Positions 18,127-27,533 of a stretch of 64,000 nucleotides of DNA are shown here, piece after piece. The translations under genes and the position numbers were made by a program. Position 1 is the stretch's first letter. Every line of letters begins with the position of its first letter. Origin of the DNA: Burkholderia pyrrocinia (GTDB taxonomy: Bacteria; Pseudomonadota; Gammaproteobacteria; Burkholderiales; Burkholderiaceae). Below the pieces are notes generated by a model. That model was not told where the DNA came from and ran no database searches. It saw nothing but the letters and a program-made list of their open reading frames with translations. The stretch covers positions 2,790,001 to 2,854,000 of the forward strand of contig NZ_CP070978.1 of the NCBI RefSeq assembly GCF_018417535.1. The letters are read 5' to 3'.

Positions 18127-19410
18127 ATGGCGAAGATGATCGTGACTGCAATCGGCTCGGCGGGCGATGTGCATCCGCTGCTCGGCGTCGCGCGCACGTT
18201 CGCGGCGCGCGGTCACGACGTCGTGTTCTGCACGCACGCGCCGTTCGAGGCGGCCGTGCGCCGTTGCGGTTTCGCGTTCGTGCCGGTCGGCACCGCGGCC
18301 GAATACGAGGCCGCGATGGCCAACCCCGCGCTGTGGGATCCGCGCACGTCGTTCCGCACGCTGTGGCAGGTGATCGCGCCGACGCTGCGGCCGCATTACG
18401 ACGCGCTGCGTGCGCTGACCGACGGCGATACGGTGCTCGTCGGCACGCTGTGGGCGTTCTCCGCGCGCTTCATGCAGGAGCTGCACGGCACGCCGTACGT
18501 GTCGGTGCAGGTGTCGCCGTCGACGCTGCTGTCCGCGCATGCGCCGCCGACGCACCCGCGCTTGACGATACCCGCGCGCTGGCCGCTGCCGGTGAAGTCG
18601 GCGCTGATGACGCTGATCGAGCGGCAGGTGCTCGACCGCGTATGCGGCCCCGCGCTCGACGCGGTGCGCCGCGAACTCGGGCTCGCGCCCGCGCGGCGGG
18701 TGCTCGGCCGCTGGCTGCATTCGACCGACGGCGTGCTGTGCCTGTTTCCCGGCTGGTTCGCGCCGCCGCAGCCCGACTGGCCGGCGAATCATCTGCAAAG
18801 CGGCTTTCCGCTGTTCAACGACATCGCGGCGCCCGACGAAGATGCGGAACTCGATGCGTTTCTCGCGGCCGGCGAGCCGCCGGTCGTGTTCACGGCCGGC
18901 TCGACGCTGGTCGATCACGCGGCGTATGCGCGCGCGGTGGCGGACGCGCTGCGCGCGACCGGCGCGCGCGGGATCCTGCTGACGCCGCACGATGTGGCGT
19001 CGGACGGCAACCGGTCGCTCGTGCGCCGCTTCGTGCCGATGCGCACGCTGCTGCCGCGTTGCCGCGCGCTCGTGCATCACGGCGGGATCGGCACCGCGGC
19101 GCTCGCGTACGAGGCCGGGATCGTGCAGGTCGTGACGCCGTTCGCGCACGACCAGTTCGACAACGCGCAACGTGTCGCGGCGAGCGGCTGCGGCGTGCGC
19201 GTCGACGGCCCGGTCGACGGCGCGCGGCTCGGTGCGGCGCTCGCGCGCGTGCTCGACGAACCCGCATTCGCCGCGCATGCGGCGGGCACGCGCGCGCTGC
19301 TCGCAGCCGCGCCGGACGGCGGCAACGCGGCCGCCGATTTCATCGAACGGTTCGCGCCGAAGCGCGGGCGGGCGATCGTGACGGCCGATGTCGCGGTGGC
19401 CGGCGCATGA
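18127..19410 (+). CDS. rhlB: RhlB, rhamnosyltransferase I
   Basis: A 427-residue GT-B glycosyltransferase of the GT1 family. RhlB transfers rhamnose from dTDP-L-rhamnose to the HAA made by RhlA, giving mono-rhamnolipid. The N-terminus AIGSAGDVHPLLGVARTF is the acceptor-domain hallmark of this group. The donor-binding motif VHHGGIGTAALAYEAGIVQ and the FAHDQFDNA that follows are typical of the C-terminal domain. The ATG at 18127 follows a GCGAGG ribosome site. Its stop overlaps the ATG of the MFS gene (ATGA), indicating translational coupling. Confidence 0.93.
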   Translation: MAKMIVTAIGSAGDVHPLLGVARTFAARGHDVVFCTHAPFEAAVRRCGFAFVPVGTAAEYEAAMANPALWDPRTSFRTLWQVIAPTLRPHYDALRALTDGDTVLVGTLWAFSARFMQELHGTPYVSVQVSPSTLLSAHAPPTHPRLTIPARWPLPVKSALMTLIERQVLDRVCGPALDAVRRELGLAPARRVLGRWLHSTDGVLCLFPGWFAPPQPDWPANHLQSGFPLFNDIAAPDEDAELDAFLAAGEPPVVFTAGSTLVDHAAYARAVADALRATGARGILLTPHDVASDGNRSLVRRFVPMRTLLPRCRALVHHGGIGTAALAYEAGIVQVVTPFAHDQFDNAQRVAASGCGVRVDGPVDGARLGAALARVLDEPAFAAHAAGTRALLAAAPDGGNAAADFIERFAPKRGRAIVTADVAVAGA

Positions 19411-21002
19411 GCACCGCGTCGCCGCTTCGCGATGCGCCCGGCGCGCCGTCCGCGTTCGATGCGCCGGCCCCCGCGCCGGCCGCGCAGCCGATGCGCGGCA
19501 TGCGGCTCGCGCTGCTGACGTTCGCGCTGTCGCTCGCAACCTTCATCGAGGTGCTCGACTCGACCGTGACGAACGTCGCGGTGCCGGCGATCTCCGGCAG
19601 TCTCGGCGTCTCGAACAGCCAGGGCACGTGGGTGATCAGTTCGTATTCGGTCGCAGCCGCAATTGCGGTGCCGCTGACGGGCTGGCTCGCGCGCCGCGTC
19701 GGCGAATTGCGGCTGTTCGTCGGCGCGGTGCTGCTGTTCACGCTGACGTCGCTGCTGTGCGGGCTCGCGCGCGACCTGCATGTGCTGGTGATCTGCCGCG
19801 CGTTGCAAGGGCTGTGCTCGGGGCCGATGGTGCCGCTGTCGCAGACGATCCTGCTGCGCACGTTCCCGCCGGACAAGCGCACGATCGCGCTTGCGCTGTG
19901 GGCGATGACGGTGCTGCTCGCGCCGATCTTCGGGCCGGTGGTCGGCGGCTGGATCGTCGACAACTTCTCGTGGCCGTGGATCTTCCTGATCAACCTGCCG
20001 ATCGGGCTGTTCTCGTTCGCGGTGTGCACCGCGATGCTGCGCCCCGACGCGCGGCGCGGCGCGGCCGGCCCGATCGACGTGCCGGGCATCGTGCTGCTCG
20101 TGATCGGCGTCGGTTCGCTGCAGGCGATGCTCGATCTCGGCCACGACCGCGGCTGGTTCGATTCGCCGCTGATCGTCACGCTCGCGGTGGTCGCGGGGCT
20201 TGCGATCGTGTCGCTGCTGATCTGGGAAGCGGGCGACGCCCATCCGGTCGTCGATCTGAGCCTGTTTCGCGACCGCACGTTCTCGTTCTGCGTGCTGATC
20301 ATCTCGCTCGGGATGATGAGCTTCTCGGTGGTCGGCGTCGTGTTCCCGCTGTGGATGCAGGCCGTGATGGGCTACAACGCGTTTCATGCAGGGCTCGCCA
20401 CCGCATCGCTAGGCGTGCTCGCGCTCGTGTTCTCGATCCTCGTCGGCCTGTACGCGCATCGCTTCGACGCACGCGTGCTCGCGACGGTCGGCTTCCTCGT
20501 GTTCGCGGGCGTGCTCGCGTGGGACGCGCATTTCACGCTGAAGATGACGTTCGCGCAGATCGCCGCGCCCGGCCTGATCCAGGGGATCGGGCTGCCGCTT
20601 TTCTTCATTCCGCTGACCGCCGCGACGCTGTCGCGCATTCCCGACGACCGGCTCGCGGCCGCGTCGAGCCTGTCGAACTTCCTGCGCACGCTGTCGGCCG
20701 CGTTCGGCACCGCGATGAGCGTGACGCTGTGGGACAACCGCGCGACCTATCACTACGACGTCGTGTCGCAATCCGTCACGCATGCGTCGGCGAACACGCA
20801 GCGCTTCGTCCACACGCTGAACGCGATGGGCGTGGACGGCGTGCGCGAGCTGACGACGCTGCACCAGGTCGTGATGCAGCAGGCGTACATGATGGCGACG
20901 AACGATATGTTCTGGATGGCGAGCATGACCTGCCTCGTGCTCGCGGCGATGATGTGGCTGACGCGGCCGAAGCGTGGCGCGGCGGCGTCCTTCGGGCATT
21001 GA
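19407..21002 (+). CDS. DHA2-family MFS efflux transporter of the rhl operon
   Basis: A 531-residue inner-membrane drug:H+ antiporter-type protein with about 14 hydrophobic segments, of the EmrB/QacA (DHA2) family. The first helix carries LATFIEVLDSTVTNVAVPAI, a DHA2 hallmark; motif C appears as LLAPIFGPVVGGWIVDNFSW. The start overlaps the rhlB stop. With the HlyD-type and NodT-type proteins at the end of the operon it can form an EmrAB-TolC-like pump across both membranes. Its place among the rhl genes suggests rhamnolipid export, which is inference. Confidence 0.92.
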   Translation: MSTASPLRDAPGAPSAFDAPAPAPAAQPMRGMRLALLTFALSLATFIEVLDSTVTNVAVPAISGSLGVSNSQGTWVISSYSVAAAIAVPLTGWLARRVGELRLFVGAVLLFTLTSLLCGLARDLHVLVICRALQGLCSGPMVPLSQTILLRTFPPDKRTIALALWAMTVLLAPIFGPVVGGWIVDNFSWPWIFLINLPIGLFSFAVCTAMLRPDARRGAAGPIDVPGIVLLVIGVGSLQAMLDLGHDRGWFDSPLIVTLAVVAGLAIVSLLIWEAGDAHPVVDLSLFRDRTFSFCVLIISLGMMSFSVVGVVFPLWMQAVMGYNAFHAGLATASLGVLALVFSILVGLYAHRFDARVLATVGFLVFAGVLAWDAHFTLKMTFAQIAAPGLIQGIGLPLFFIPLTAATLSRIPDDRLAAASSLSNFLRTLSAAFGTAMSVTLWDNRATYHYDVVSQSVTHASANTQRFVHTLNAMGVDGVRELTTLHQVVMQQAYMMATNDMFWMASMTCLVLAAMMWLTRPKRGAAASFGH

Positions 21003-21012
21003 GGAGAGGCAC

Positions 21013-21951
21013 ATGACGACACTCGGCGCACTCGTGATCCTGTATCACCCGAGCGACGCGCAGCTCGAAGCGCTTGGCGCGTGGCGGCATGCGTGCGACG
21101 CGCTGCTCGTCGTCGACAACACGCCGCAGCCCGATGCGCGGGCGCGCGACCTGTGCGCACGCGAAGGCATCGCGCTGCTGCATCACGGCAATCGCGGCGG
21201 GATCGCGGGCGCGTACAACGCGGGGCTCGCGGCGCTGTTTCGCGACCGCATCGATGCGGTCGCGCTGTTCGATCAGGATTCGTCGGTGCCGGCCGCGTAT
21301 TTCCCGGCGATGCGCGATGTCTGCGCGGGGCTCGCGGGGCGTGCGTTCCTGGCCGGCCCGCGCATCTTCGACGAGAACGCGCGCAGGTTCCTGCCCGAAC
21401 TCGCGACCAACGGGATCGGGCTGCGCCGCCTGCGCATCGAGCCGGGTACGCCGATGCAGCGCTGTGCATTCCTGATCTCGTCGGGCTGCGTCGTATCGCG
21501 CGATGCATTCGACGTGCTCGGCCGGTTCGACGAGACGCTGTTCATCGATCACGTCGACACCGAATACAGCTTCCGCGCGCTCGCGCGCAACGTGCCGCTC
21601 TATGTCGTGCCGTCGCTGGTGCTGCCGCACCGGATCGGCGCGAAGCAGCGTCACGCGATCGGCCCTTTTGAAATGACGTCGATGAATCACTCGTGGCAAC
21701 GGCGCTACTACAGCGCGCGCAATGCGGTGCAGCTCGGGATGCAGTACGGGCTGCGCTTTCCGGTGGCGATCGTGCCGAACCTGCTGACCGTGTGGCAGGT
21801 CGTGCAGATCGCGCTCGTCGAGCGCGACAAGCGCGCGAAGCTCGCCGGCATCCTGTTCGGTGTCGCGGACGGCCTGTTCGGCCGGCTCGGTCCGCTCGAA
21901 CGCACGCGGCCGCGGCTGGCCGCGCGCGCGCAGCGCGTTCGGCAGGGGTGA
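21013..21951 (+). CDS. rhlC: RhlC, rhamnosyltransferase II
   Basis: A 312-residue GT2-family glycosyltransferase adding the second rhamnose to make di-rhamnolipid. The GT-A fold nucleotide-sugar region shows LVVDNT near residue 35, GNRGGIAGAYNAGL, and the metal-binding acidic motif in ALFDQDSSVP. The segment DETLFIDHVDTEYSFRA matches the catalytic-base region of rhamnosyltransferases. A strong GAGGAGAGG ribosome site precedes the ATG at 21013, 10 bases after the MFS stop. Having rhlC inside the same operon as rhlAB is the Burkholderia arrangement; in Pseudomonas aeruginosa it is elsewhere. Confidence 0.92.
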   Translation: MTTLGALVILYHPSDAQLEALGAWRHACDALLVVDNTPQPDARARDLCAREGIALLHHGNRGGIAGAYNAGLAALFRDRIDAVALFDQDSSVPAAYFPAMRDVCAGLAGRAFLAGPRIFDENARRFLPELATNGIGLRRLRIEPGTPMQRCAFLISSGCVVSRDAFDVLGRFDETLFIDHVDTEYSFRALARNVPLYVVPSLVLPHRIGAKQRHAIGPFEMTSMNHSWQRRYYSARNAVQLGMQYGLRFPVAIVPNLLTVWQVVQIALVERDKRAKLAGILFGVADGLFGRLGPLERTRPRLAARAQRVRQG

Positions 21952-21959
21952 GGGGCGCG

Positions 21960-23810
21960 ATGCGGCGGGTGAAAAAAGCGGCGGAAAGGGCGCATGGCGT
22001 GAAGGGCGGATCGATGATCGCGGCGGCGGCCGCGCTGCTGGCGTTGGGCGGATGCGTGCCGTCGGGCTTCCTGCCTTCGCTGTCGCTGCGCGCGCCGGCC
22101 GACGATGCGCTCGCGCACACGGCCGGCCCCGGCGCGAACGGCGCGTGGCCGGCGCCCGACTGGGTGAAGCAGTTGCAGGATCCGCAACTCGACGAGCTGG
22201 TGGCGGAGGCCTCGCAGAACAATCCCGATCTGCAGGTCGCGCAGGCGCGGCTGCGGATCGCGCAGGCGCAACTTCAGCAGTTCGATTCGCTGACGGGGCT
22301 GACGGGTACCGCTGGCGCTACGGTCAGCCGCGCGCGGATGCCGAAGCCCGGCGACATCGCCGACGTGACGGCCGGCGGTTATCGCGTGCCGGTCGAGATT
22401 TTCGGCGACCCGGTCGTGTCGCCGTCGTCGGTGTTCGTCGGGCTGAACTACCAGCTCGATCTGTGGGGAAAGAACCGTGCGGCGACGAAGAGCCTGATGT
22501 CGCTGCGCGACGCGGCCGGTGTCGAGGCCGAACAGGTGCGGCTCACGCTCGCCGTCGCGATCGTCACCGTGTACTGCCAGCTCGATCAGGCGTACGCGGT
22601 GCGCGACCTGCTGCAGCAGAAGCTGAAGGTCAGCCAGCGCGTGACGGCCGTGTTGCGCGAGCGCACCGCGCGCGGCCTCGACAACGCGTACGACGCGAGC
22701 GACGCGTCGATCAAGCGCAGCCGGCTGCTCGAACAGATCGCGCTGAACGACGAGCAGGTCAAGCTCGCGCAACTGCAGCTCGGCGTGCTGTCGGGCCGAG
22801 GCCCCGAGCGCGGGCTCGCGCTGCAGCGGCCGCGCGTCGGCGCGTTTGCGGGGACCGCCGTGCCGGCGCGGCTGCCGGCCGACCTGCTCGGCCGCCGGCC
22901 CGACATCGTCGCCGCGCGGCTGCGCGTCGAAGCCGCGTTCGCGAATGCCGATTCGACGCGCGCGCAGTTCTATCCGGACGTGAACCTCGTCGCGCTCGGT
23001 GGCGTGTTTGCGCTCACGCCCGCGTCGCTGTTTTCGCGCGATTCGCTCGCCGGCTCCGTCGGCCCCGCGATCTCGCTGCCGATCTTCGATCGCGGCCGGC
23101 TCAAAGCGAAGCTCGGTGCGGATGTCGCGCAGGCCGACGTCGCGATCGGCCTGTACAACAAGACCGTCGACGATGCGCTCGGGCAGGTCGCGCAACTTGT
23201 CACGTCGCTGCAGACCGCGCAGACGCTCGTCGCGCAGCAGCAGGGCGCGGTGGCGGCCGCGCAGAAGATCGTGCAGATCGCGGCCGACCGCCACCGGCGC
23301 GGCGTGCTGATGCAGAAGGATGTCGATGTCGCGGATCTCACGCTGATCGACGAGCGCGCGCAGATGATCGCGTTGCTCGGCCGGCAACGGACATTGCGCG
23401 TCGGGCTGATCGGCGCGCTGGGCGGCGGGTTCGATGCGGGCGCAACGGTCGCGCAGGCGCCGGCCGTGCATCGGGCGCGCAGCGGGGCGGCAAGGCGCGG
23501 TGCGGCGACCGCTGCGACTGCTGCGACTGCAGCGGCCGCGAGCCGGGCTACGGTGGCGGGTACGTCGAACGACGCGCGCCCGGCGAGCGCTGACGTGCCG
23601 CCGGCTACCGGCACGGCGAGTGCCGCACCCGCACGGCGCGACGACACGGTGCGTCCGTCGACGGTCGGTGCAACCCATCCCGGCGCGACGCCTCGCGGTA
23701 CGCCTGTTCTCGCGCGCACGGCGTCGGCGAGCCCCGTGCCGAGCCCGTCGGTCTTGCCGGCGATACCCGTCTTCCAGCACGATCGTCTGATCGTTACGCA
23801 AAGCGACTGA
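21960..23810 (+). CDS. NodT-family outer membrane efflux lipoprotein with a long C-terminal tail
   Basis: A 616-residue outer-membrane factor. The signal peptide ends LLALGGC, with Cys32 as lipid anchor (an internal start at Met19 is possible). Two repeated OEP regions (about residues 75-270 and 290-490) carry the usual DPQLDELVAEA..NPDL start, the LDLWGKNRA strand and the repeat landmark LLGRRPDIVAARLRVEAA. After about residue 500 comes a tail of roughly 115 residues, rich in Ala, Thr, Pro and Arg, that normal NodT proteins (460-510 residues) lack. The start is 8 bases after rhlC and the stop overlaps the HlyD gene (TGATG). Confidence 0.9.
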   Translation: MRRVKKAAERAHGVKGGSMIAAAAALLALGGCVPSGFLPSLSLRAPADDALAHTAGPGANGAWPAPDWVKQLQDPQLDELVAEASQNNPDLQVAQARLRIAQAQLQQFDSLTGLTGTAGATVSRARMPKPGDIADVTAGGYRVPVEIFGDPVVSPSSVFVGLNYQLDLWGKNRAATKSLMSLRDAAGVEAEQVRLTLAVAIVTVYCQLDQAYAVRDLLQQKLKVSQRVTAVLRERTARGLDNAYDASDASIKRSRLLEQIALNDEQVKLAQLQLGVLSGRGPERGLALQRPRVGAFAGTAVPARLPADLLGRRPDIVAARLRVEAAFANADSTRAQFYPDVNLVALGGVFALTPASLFSRDSLAGSVGPAISLPIFDRGRLKAKLGADVAQADVAIGLYNKTVDDALGQVAQLVTSLQTAQTLVAQQQGAVAAAQKIVQIAADRHRRGVLMQKDVDVADLTLIDERAQMIALLGRQRTLRVGLIGALGGGFDAGATVAQAPAVHRARSGAARRGAATAATAATAAAASRATVAGTSNDARPASADVPPATGTASAAPARRDDTVRPSTVGATHPGATPRGTPVLARTASASPVPSPSVLPAIPVFQHDRLIVTQSD

Positions 23811-25000
23811 TGCACCACGACAACCTTCACACCGCCGCGCAGCCGGCCGCGCTGAACGACCCGGCACTCGATGCGCGCCGCGCGACGCGCCGCAAGCGCT
23901 TCACCGTGTTCTTCGCGATCGTGCTGCTGGCCGCGCTCGTGTGGGTCGCGTACTGGCTGTTGAGCGACCGCTATTACGAAGACACCGACGACGCATATGT
24001 CGCGGGCAGCATCGTGCAGGTCGCCGCGCAGATCCCGGGTGCCGTGACCGACGTGCTGGTTGCCGATACGCAGGCCGTGCGTGCCGGACAGACGCTCGTG
24101 CGGCTCGACGACACCGAGGCGTCCGTCGCGTTCGCGCAGGCGAAGGCGCAGCTCGCGCAGGCCGTGCGGCAGGTCGCGAACGCGAAGATCTCGAACACGA
24201 TGTATGTCGAGGCCGTGAATGCACGGCGCGCCGACCTGTCGCTCGCGCAGCGTGCGTTCGCGGCGCGCTCGGGCGCGTCGGTCGAGATCGTCGCGCCCGA
24301 GGAGCTGGCACGTGCGCGCGCGGCGGTGGCCGGCGCGCAGGCGAATCTCGCGGCCGCGCAGGCGCAGCTCGATGCCGCGCGCGCGCTCGGCAGCAAGCTG
24401 CCCGTCGACGAGAGCCCGGCCGTCGTGCAGGCGGCCGCGCAGTTCAAGCTCGCGTACCGGAACCTGAAGCGCACGACGATCGTCGCGCCCGTGGACGGCA
24501 CGATCGGGCAACGCTCGGTGCAGGTCGGCCAGCAGGTGGGGCCCGGCGTGCCGCTGATGTCGGTCGTGCAGTTGAACCGGCTGTGGATCGACGCGAATTT
24601 CAAGGAAGGGCAGATCCGCCACATGCGCGTCGGGCAGCCGGTCGAGATCGTGTCGGACCTCTATGGCACACGGGTTGCCTATCGCGGCCGCGTGCAGGGC
24701 TTCTCGGCGGGCACGGGCAGCGCGTTCTCGATGCTGCCGTCGCAGAACGCGGCCGGCAACTGGATCAAGGTCGTGCAGCGCGTGCCGGTCGTGATCGCAA
24801 TCGATCCGCGCGATCTCGCCGCGCATCCGCTGCGCGTGGGGCTGTCGATGCGCGCGACGGTCGACACGCACGACCGCAACGGCCACGCGCTCGACAGCGA
24901 ACCGCCGACGCCGGCCGTCAGCACGCGCGTGCACGATGGGGTCGCGAGCGAGGCGGAGGCGGCCGCCGCGGCGGTCATTCGCGAGAATCAGGGCGGGTAA
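23810..25000 (+). CDS. HlyD/EmrA-type membrane fusion protein
   Basis: A 396-residue periplasmic adaptor. One membrane segment at about residues 29-47 (FTVFFAIVLLAALVWVAYW) anchors it in the inner membrane, followed by YYEDTDDAYVAGS, diagnostic of EmrA-type adaptors of DHA2 pumps. A lipoyl half-motif (DTQAVRAGQTLVRLDD), an Ala-rich helical hairpin (about 100-215) and a beta-barrel (RTTIVAPVDGTIGQRSVQVG onward) complete the fold. It links the operon's MFS pump to the NodT factor. The last 40 residues are variable. A GC hairpin 18 bases after the stop probably ends the operon. Confidence 0.92.
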   Translation: MHHDNLHTAAQPAALNDPALDARRATRRKRFTVFFAIVLLAALVWVAYWLLSDRYYEDTDDAYVAGSIVQVAAQIPGAVTDVLVADTQAVRAGQTLVRLDDTEASVAFAQAKAQLAQAVRQVANAKISNTMYVEAVNARRADLSLAQRAFAARSGASVEIVAPEELARARAAVAGAQANLAAAQAQLDAARALGSKLPVDESPAVVQAAAQFKLAYRNLKRTTIVAPVDGTIGQRSVQVGQQVGPGVPLMSVVQLNRLWIDANFKEGQIRHMRVGQPVEIVSDLYGTRVAYRGRVQGFSAGTGSAFSMLPSQNAAGNWIKVVQRVPVVIAIDPRDLAAHPLRVGLSMRATVDTHDRNGHALDSEPPTPAVSTRVHDGVASEAEAAAAAVIRENQGG

Positions 25001-25018
25001 CGCCCGTCGAAAAAGGGC

Positions 25019-25047
25019 AGGGCCGGTCGCCAGGGCGGGCCGGCCCT
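25019..25047 (+). terminator. Probable terminator of the rhl operon
   Basis: AGGGCCGG at 25019-25026 pairs with CCGGCCCT at 25040-25047 across a 13-base loop, 18 bases after the HlyD-type gene. It lacks a clear T-run, so it may be weak. Confidence 0.5.
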
Positions 25048-25266
25048 AGCGCGGTGCGCCTCCCGTCTTTATGCCTTTCCGTCTTCCCGTCGTTTCCTGC
25101 CCCGACTTTCGCATTTCCGCCATCGATGTCGGCGCCGTTCAAACGCATGTCGCGTTTGAGACATCGGCGCCCCTGCCTCCCGGACTACTCTCGAACAGCA
25201 CGTTGCGTGTGCGCCGCATGAGCCGGCGCGCCGCGGCGCCATCCAACGAGACATGGAGACAATACG

Positions 25267-26463
25267 ATGAGCAGCAATCGAGGTGTCGTCTATCTTGGAC
25301 CGGGCCAGGTCGAAGTCCAGAGCATCGATTATCCGAAGATGGTCGATCCGAGCGGCCGCGCGATCGGCCACGGCGTGATTCTGAAGGTGGTCAGCACGAA
25401 CATCTGCGGCTCCGACCAGCACATGGTGCGCGGCCGCACGACCGCACCGGTCGGCCTCGTGCTCGGTCACGAGATCACGGGCGAAGTGGTCGAGGTGGGC
25501 CGCGACGTCGAGACGCTGAAGATCGGCGATCTCGTGTCGGTGCCGTTCAACGTCGCATGCGGGCGCTGCGCGATGTGCAAGGACACGCATACGGGCGTGT
25601 GCCTGAACGTGAACCCGTCACGTGCCGGCGGCGCATACGGCTACGTCGACATGGGCGGCTGGATCGGCGGCCAGGCCGAATACGTGCTCGTGCCGTATGC
25701 CGATTTCAACCTGCTGAAATTCCCCGACCGCGACCAGGCAATGGCGAAGATCCGCGATCTGACCTGCCTGTCCGACATTCTGCCGACCGGCTATCACGGC
25801 GCGGTGAGCGCGGGCGTGAAGCCGGGCTCGACGGTCTATATCGCGGGCGCGGGCCCGGTCGGGATGGCGGCGGCCGCATCGGCACGCCTGCTCGGCGCGG
25901 CCGTGACGATCGTCGGCGACATGAACGCGGAGCGCCTCGCGCATGCGAGGGCGATGGGCTTCGAGACGGTCGACCTGTCGAAGGACGCATCGCTCGGCGA
26001 ACAGATCGAGCAGATTCTCGGCGTGCCCGAGATCGACTGCGCGGTCGACTGCGTCGGCTTCGAGGCGCACGGCCACGGCTCGTCGGGCCACTCGGAAGAG
26101 GCACCCGCGACGGTGCTGAACTCGCTGATGGAGATCACGCGGCCGGCCGGCGCGATCGGCATCCCGGGCCTGTATGTGACGGACGATCCGGGCGCGAAGG
26201 ACAAGGCCGCGCAGCACGGCAGCCTGAGCATCCGCTTCGGCCTCGGCTGGGCGAAGTCGCATTCGTTCTTCACGGGCCAGACGCCGGTGCTGAAGTACAA
26301 CCGCAACCTGATGCAGGCGATCCTGTTCGACCGGCTGCCGATCGCGAAGATCGTCAACGTCGAGGTGATCTCGCTCGACCAGGCGCCGGAAGGCTACAAG
26401 AAGTTCGACGGCGGCGCGCCGCGCAAATTCGTCATCGACCCGCACGGGTTGCTGGCGGCCTGA
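25267..26463 (+). CDS. fdhA: Glutathione-independent formaldehyde dehydrogenase
   Basis: A 398-residue zinc-dependent medium-chain dehydrogenase nearly identical in length and layout to Pseudomonas putida FDH. Catalytic zinc ligands are Cys47 (NICGSDQH) and His68-Glu69 (LGHEITG). The structural zinc is held by Cys98, 101, 104 and 112 in ACGRCAMCKDTHTGVC. The NAD site is YIAGAGPVGMAAA. It oxidises formaldehyde to formate with tightly bound NAD and no glutathione. In this window formaldehyde would arise from demethylation of glycine betaine, dimethylglycine and sarcosine, which explains its location. ATG at 25267, monocistronic. Confidence 0.93.
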   Translation: MSSNRGVVYLGPGQVEVQSIDYPKMVDPSGRAIGHGVILKVVSTNICGSDQHMVRGRTTAPVGLVLGHEITGEVVEVGRDVETLKIGDLVSVPFNVACGRCAMCKDTHTGVCLNVNPSRAGGAYGYVDMGGWIGGQAEYVLVPYADFNLLKFPDRDQAMAKIRDLTCLSDILPTGYHGAVSAGVKPGSTVYIAGAGPVGMAAAASARLLGAAVTIVGDMNAERLAHARAMGFETVDLSKDASLGEQIEQILGVPEIDCAVDCVGFEAHGHGSSGHSEEAPATVLNSLMEITRPAGAIGIPGLYVTDDPGAKDKAAQHGSLSIRFGLGWAKSHSFFTGQTPVLKYNRNLMQAILFDRLPIAKIVNVEVISLDQAPEGYKKFDGGAPRKFVIDPHGLLAA

Positions 26464-26771
26464 TGCGCTAGCGCTTGACACGCGCAACGCGCAGCGCGAA
26501 ACGGGCGGCTCCGGAAACGGGCCGCCCGTTGTCGTTGCGGGGGCGGCGAGGCGGGCGGCGCATGCGCCGGCACCGCCCGCAACGAAGGCGAACTCCGATC
26601 CCAGCGGCACGGGCTGGGCCGCTATCCCGGGCACGCGTCGTTTCGCATCTGGGCGCCGGAGCCGCAGCCCGCGACTGTTCGATCCCGCCCGATGGAAACG
26701 CCGGCCGACTGCCTGTCGTATCCGCTGCTGCAGGATGCGGATCGCAGCGACTGGGTGCAGTGGCTGCGTGC
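26464..26771. other. Region after fdhA
   Basis: It holds the fdhA terminator (26500-26530) and a short open stretch that looks like the broken end of a gene (26581-26787, listed separately). Nothing else was supported. Confidence 0.4.
26500..26530 (+). terminator. Hairpin terminator after fdhA
   Basis: AACGGGCGGC at 26500-26509 pairs with GCCGCCCGTT at 26521-26530 around an 11-base loop, 37 bases after the fdhA stop. The stem ends in two T residues only. Confidence 0.6.
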
Positions 26772-26787
26772 TCAGTGGCCGCGATAG
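26581..26787 (+). pseudogene. Possible C-terminal remnant of an unknown gene
   Basis: A frame with no usable start runs to a TAG at 26785-26787. The last 60 codons read like real protein: they include GRYPGHASFRIWAPEP and end DRSDWVQWLRAQWPR, with four Trp and natural codon choice. No ATG or GTG with a ribosome site precedes it in frame, and fdhA ends just upstream. It overlaps the end of the minus-strand gene by 16 bases. This could be the tail of a gene lost by deletion, or a chance frame. I do not recognise the family. Confidence 0.3.
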
Positions 26788-27533
26788 AGCTTCGTGATGT
26801 CGGCGTTGCCGGGTGCGGTGTGCCGCACGTGGCCGGTGTGCAGGCTCACACGGCGGATCGCATGGGTGCGATGCGCGGGATCGCGACTGCCTCGCCAGTC
26901 CGCCACGCGAACCGCACCGCTGTGCTTCCGGTCAGGCTCGCGCGCCGACGGCGCGGCCTGTGCAACCGATATCCCGCCAACGGGTTCGCTGGCGTCAGGG
27001 ACGCTGCCGGTCTTGCCTGCGCCCGCCACCTGCGTTCCGTCAGTCGAATGAAACGGATAGACGGGCGCAGGCAAGACCGGCGGCACGGAATCGTTCGACG
27101 CGAGCAGGCCGGCGCCGGTCGCCGACGCGGCAGGCGTACCGGAGCCGCGACAAACGGGATCGGCCTTGCACGTCCGGTCGACCATCACGTAGCCGCCGAC
27201 CAGCAGCACGAGCGTCAGGATGCTGAGGATCGGTGCGCTCGATGCGCGCGGCCGCCGGAAGGCCGCGTTGCGCAGCGTACGCGCGACGCGCGACGACCAC
27301 GTATGGAAAGACGGCGGCGCATGCGTGGCGTGCGCGTCGTCCGAGGCGCGGCGAATCGGGTCGAACGGCCAGTTCCACTGGCCGCAGACAGGGCAGTGCT
27401 CGAATGCGCGGAAGGCCACGAAGCCGCATTCCCTGCAGCGCCAGCAAGCGGCATGCCGCGAGTCGGCGCGCGTGTTCAGCACGGTGCGCCACGCATCGCG
27501 CGCGCGAACGTTCCGGTTGGGGAGGACTCGCAT
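26772..27533 (-). CDS. Zinc-ribbon membrane protein of unknown function
   Basis: A 253-residue protein. Residues 30-55 form a probable zinc ribbon with two CxxC knuckles, CWRCRECGF and CPVCGQW, of the rubredoxin-like type. A single membrane segment follows near residue 105-122 (ILSILTLVLLVGGYVMV). The rest is a low-complexity, Pro/Ala/Ser-rich region of about 125 residues that should lie outside the membrane. It ends DITKLYRGH. I do not recognise a named family. No partner gene is adjacent. The start at 27533 has GGGGAGG just upstream on the coding strand, supporting it. Confidence 0.6.
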   Translation of the reverse strand: MRVLPNRNVRARDAWRTVLNTRADSRHAACWRCRECGFVAFRAFEHCPVCGQWNWPFDPIRRASDDAHATHAPPSFHTWSSRVARTLRNAAFRRPRASSAPILSILTLVLLVGGYVMVDRTCKADPVCRGSGTPAASATGAGLLASNDSVPPVLPAPVYPFHSTDGTQVAGAGKTGSVPDASEPVGGISVAQAAPSAREPDRKHSGAVRVADWRGSRDPAHRTHAIRRVSLHTGHVRHTAPGNADITKLYRGH

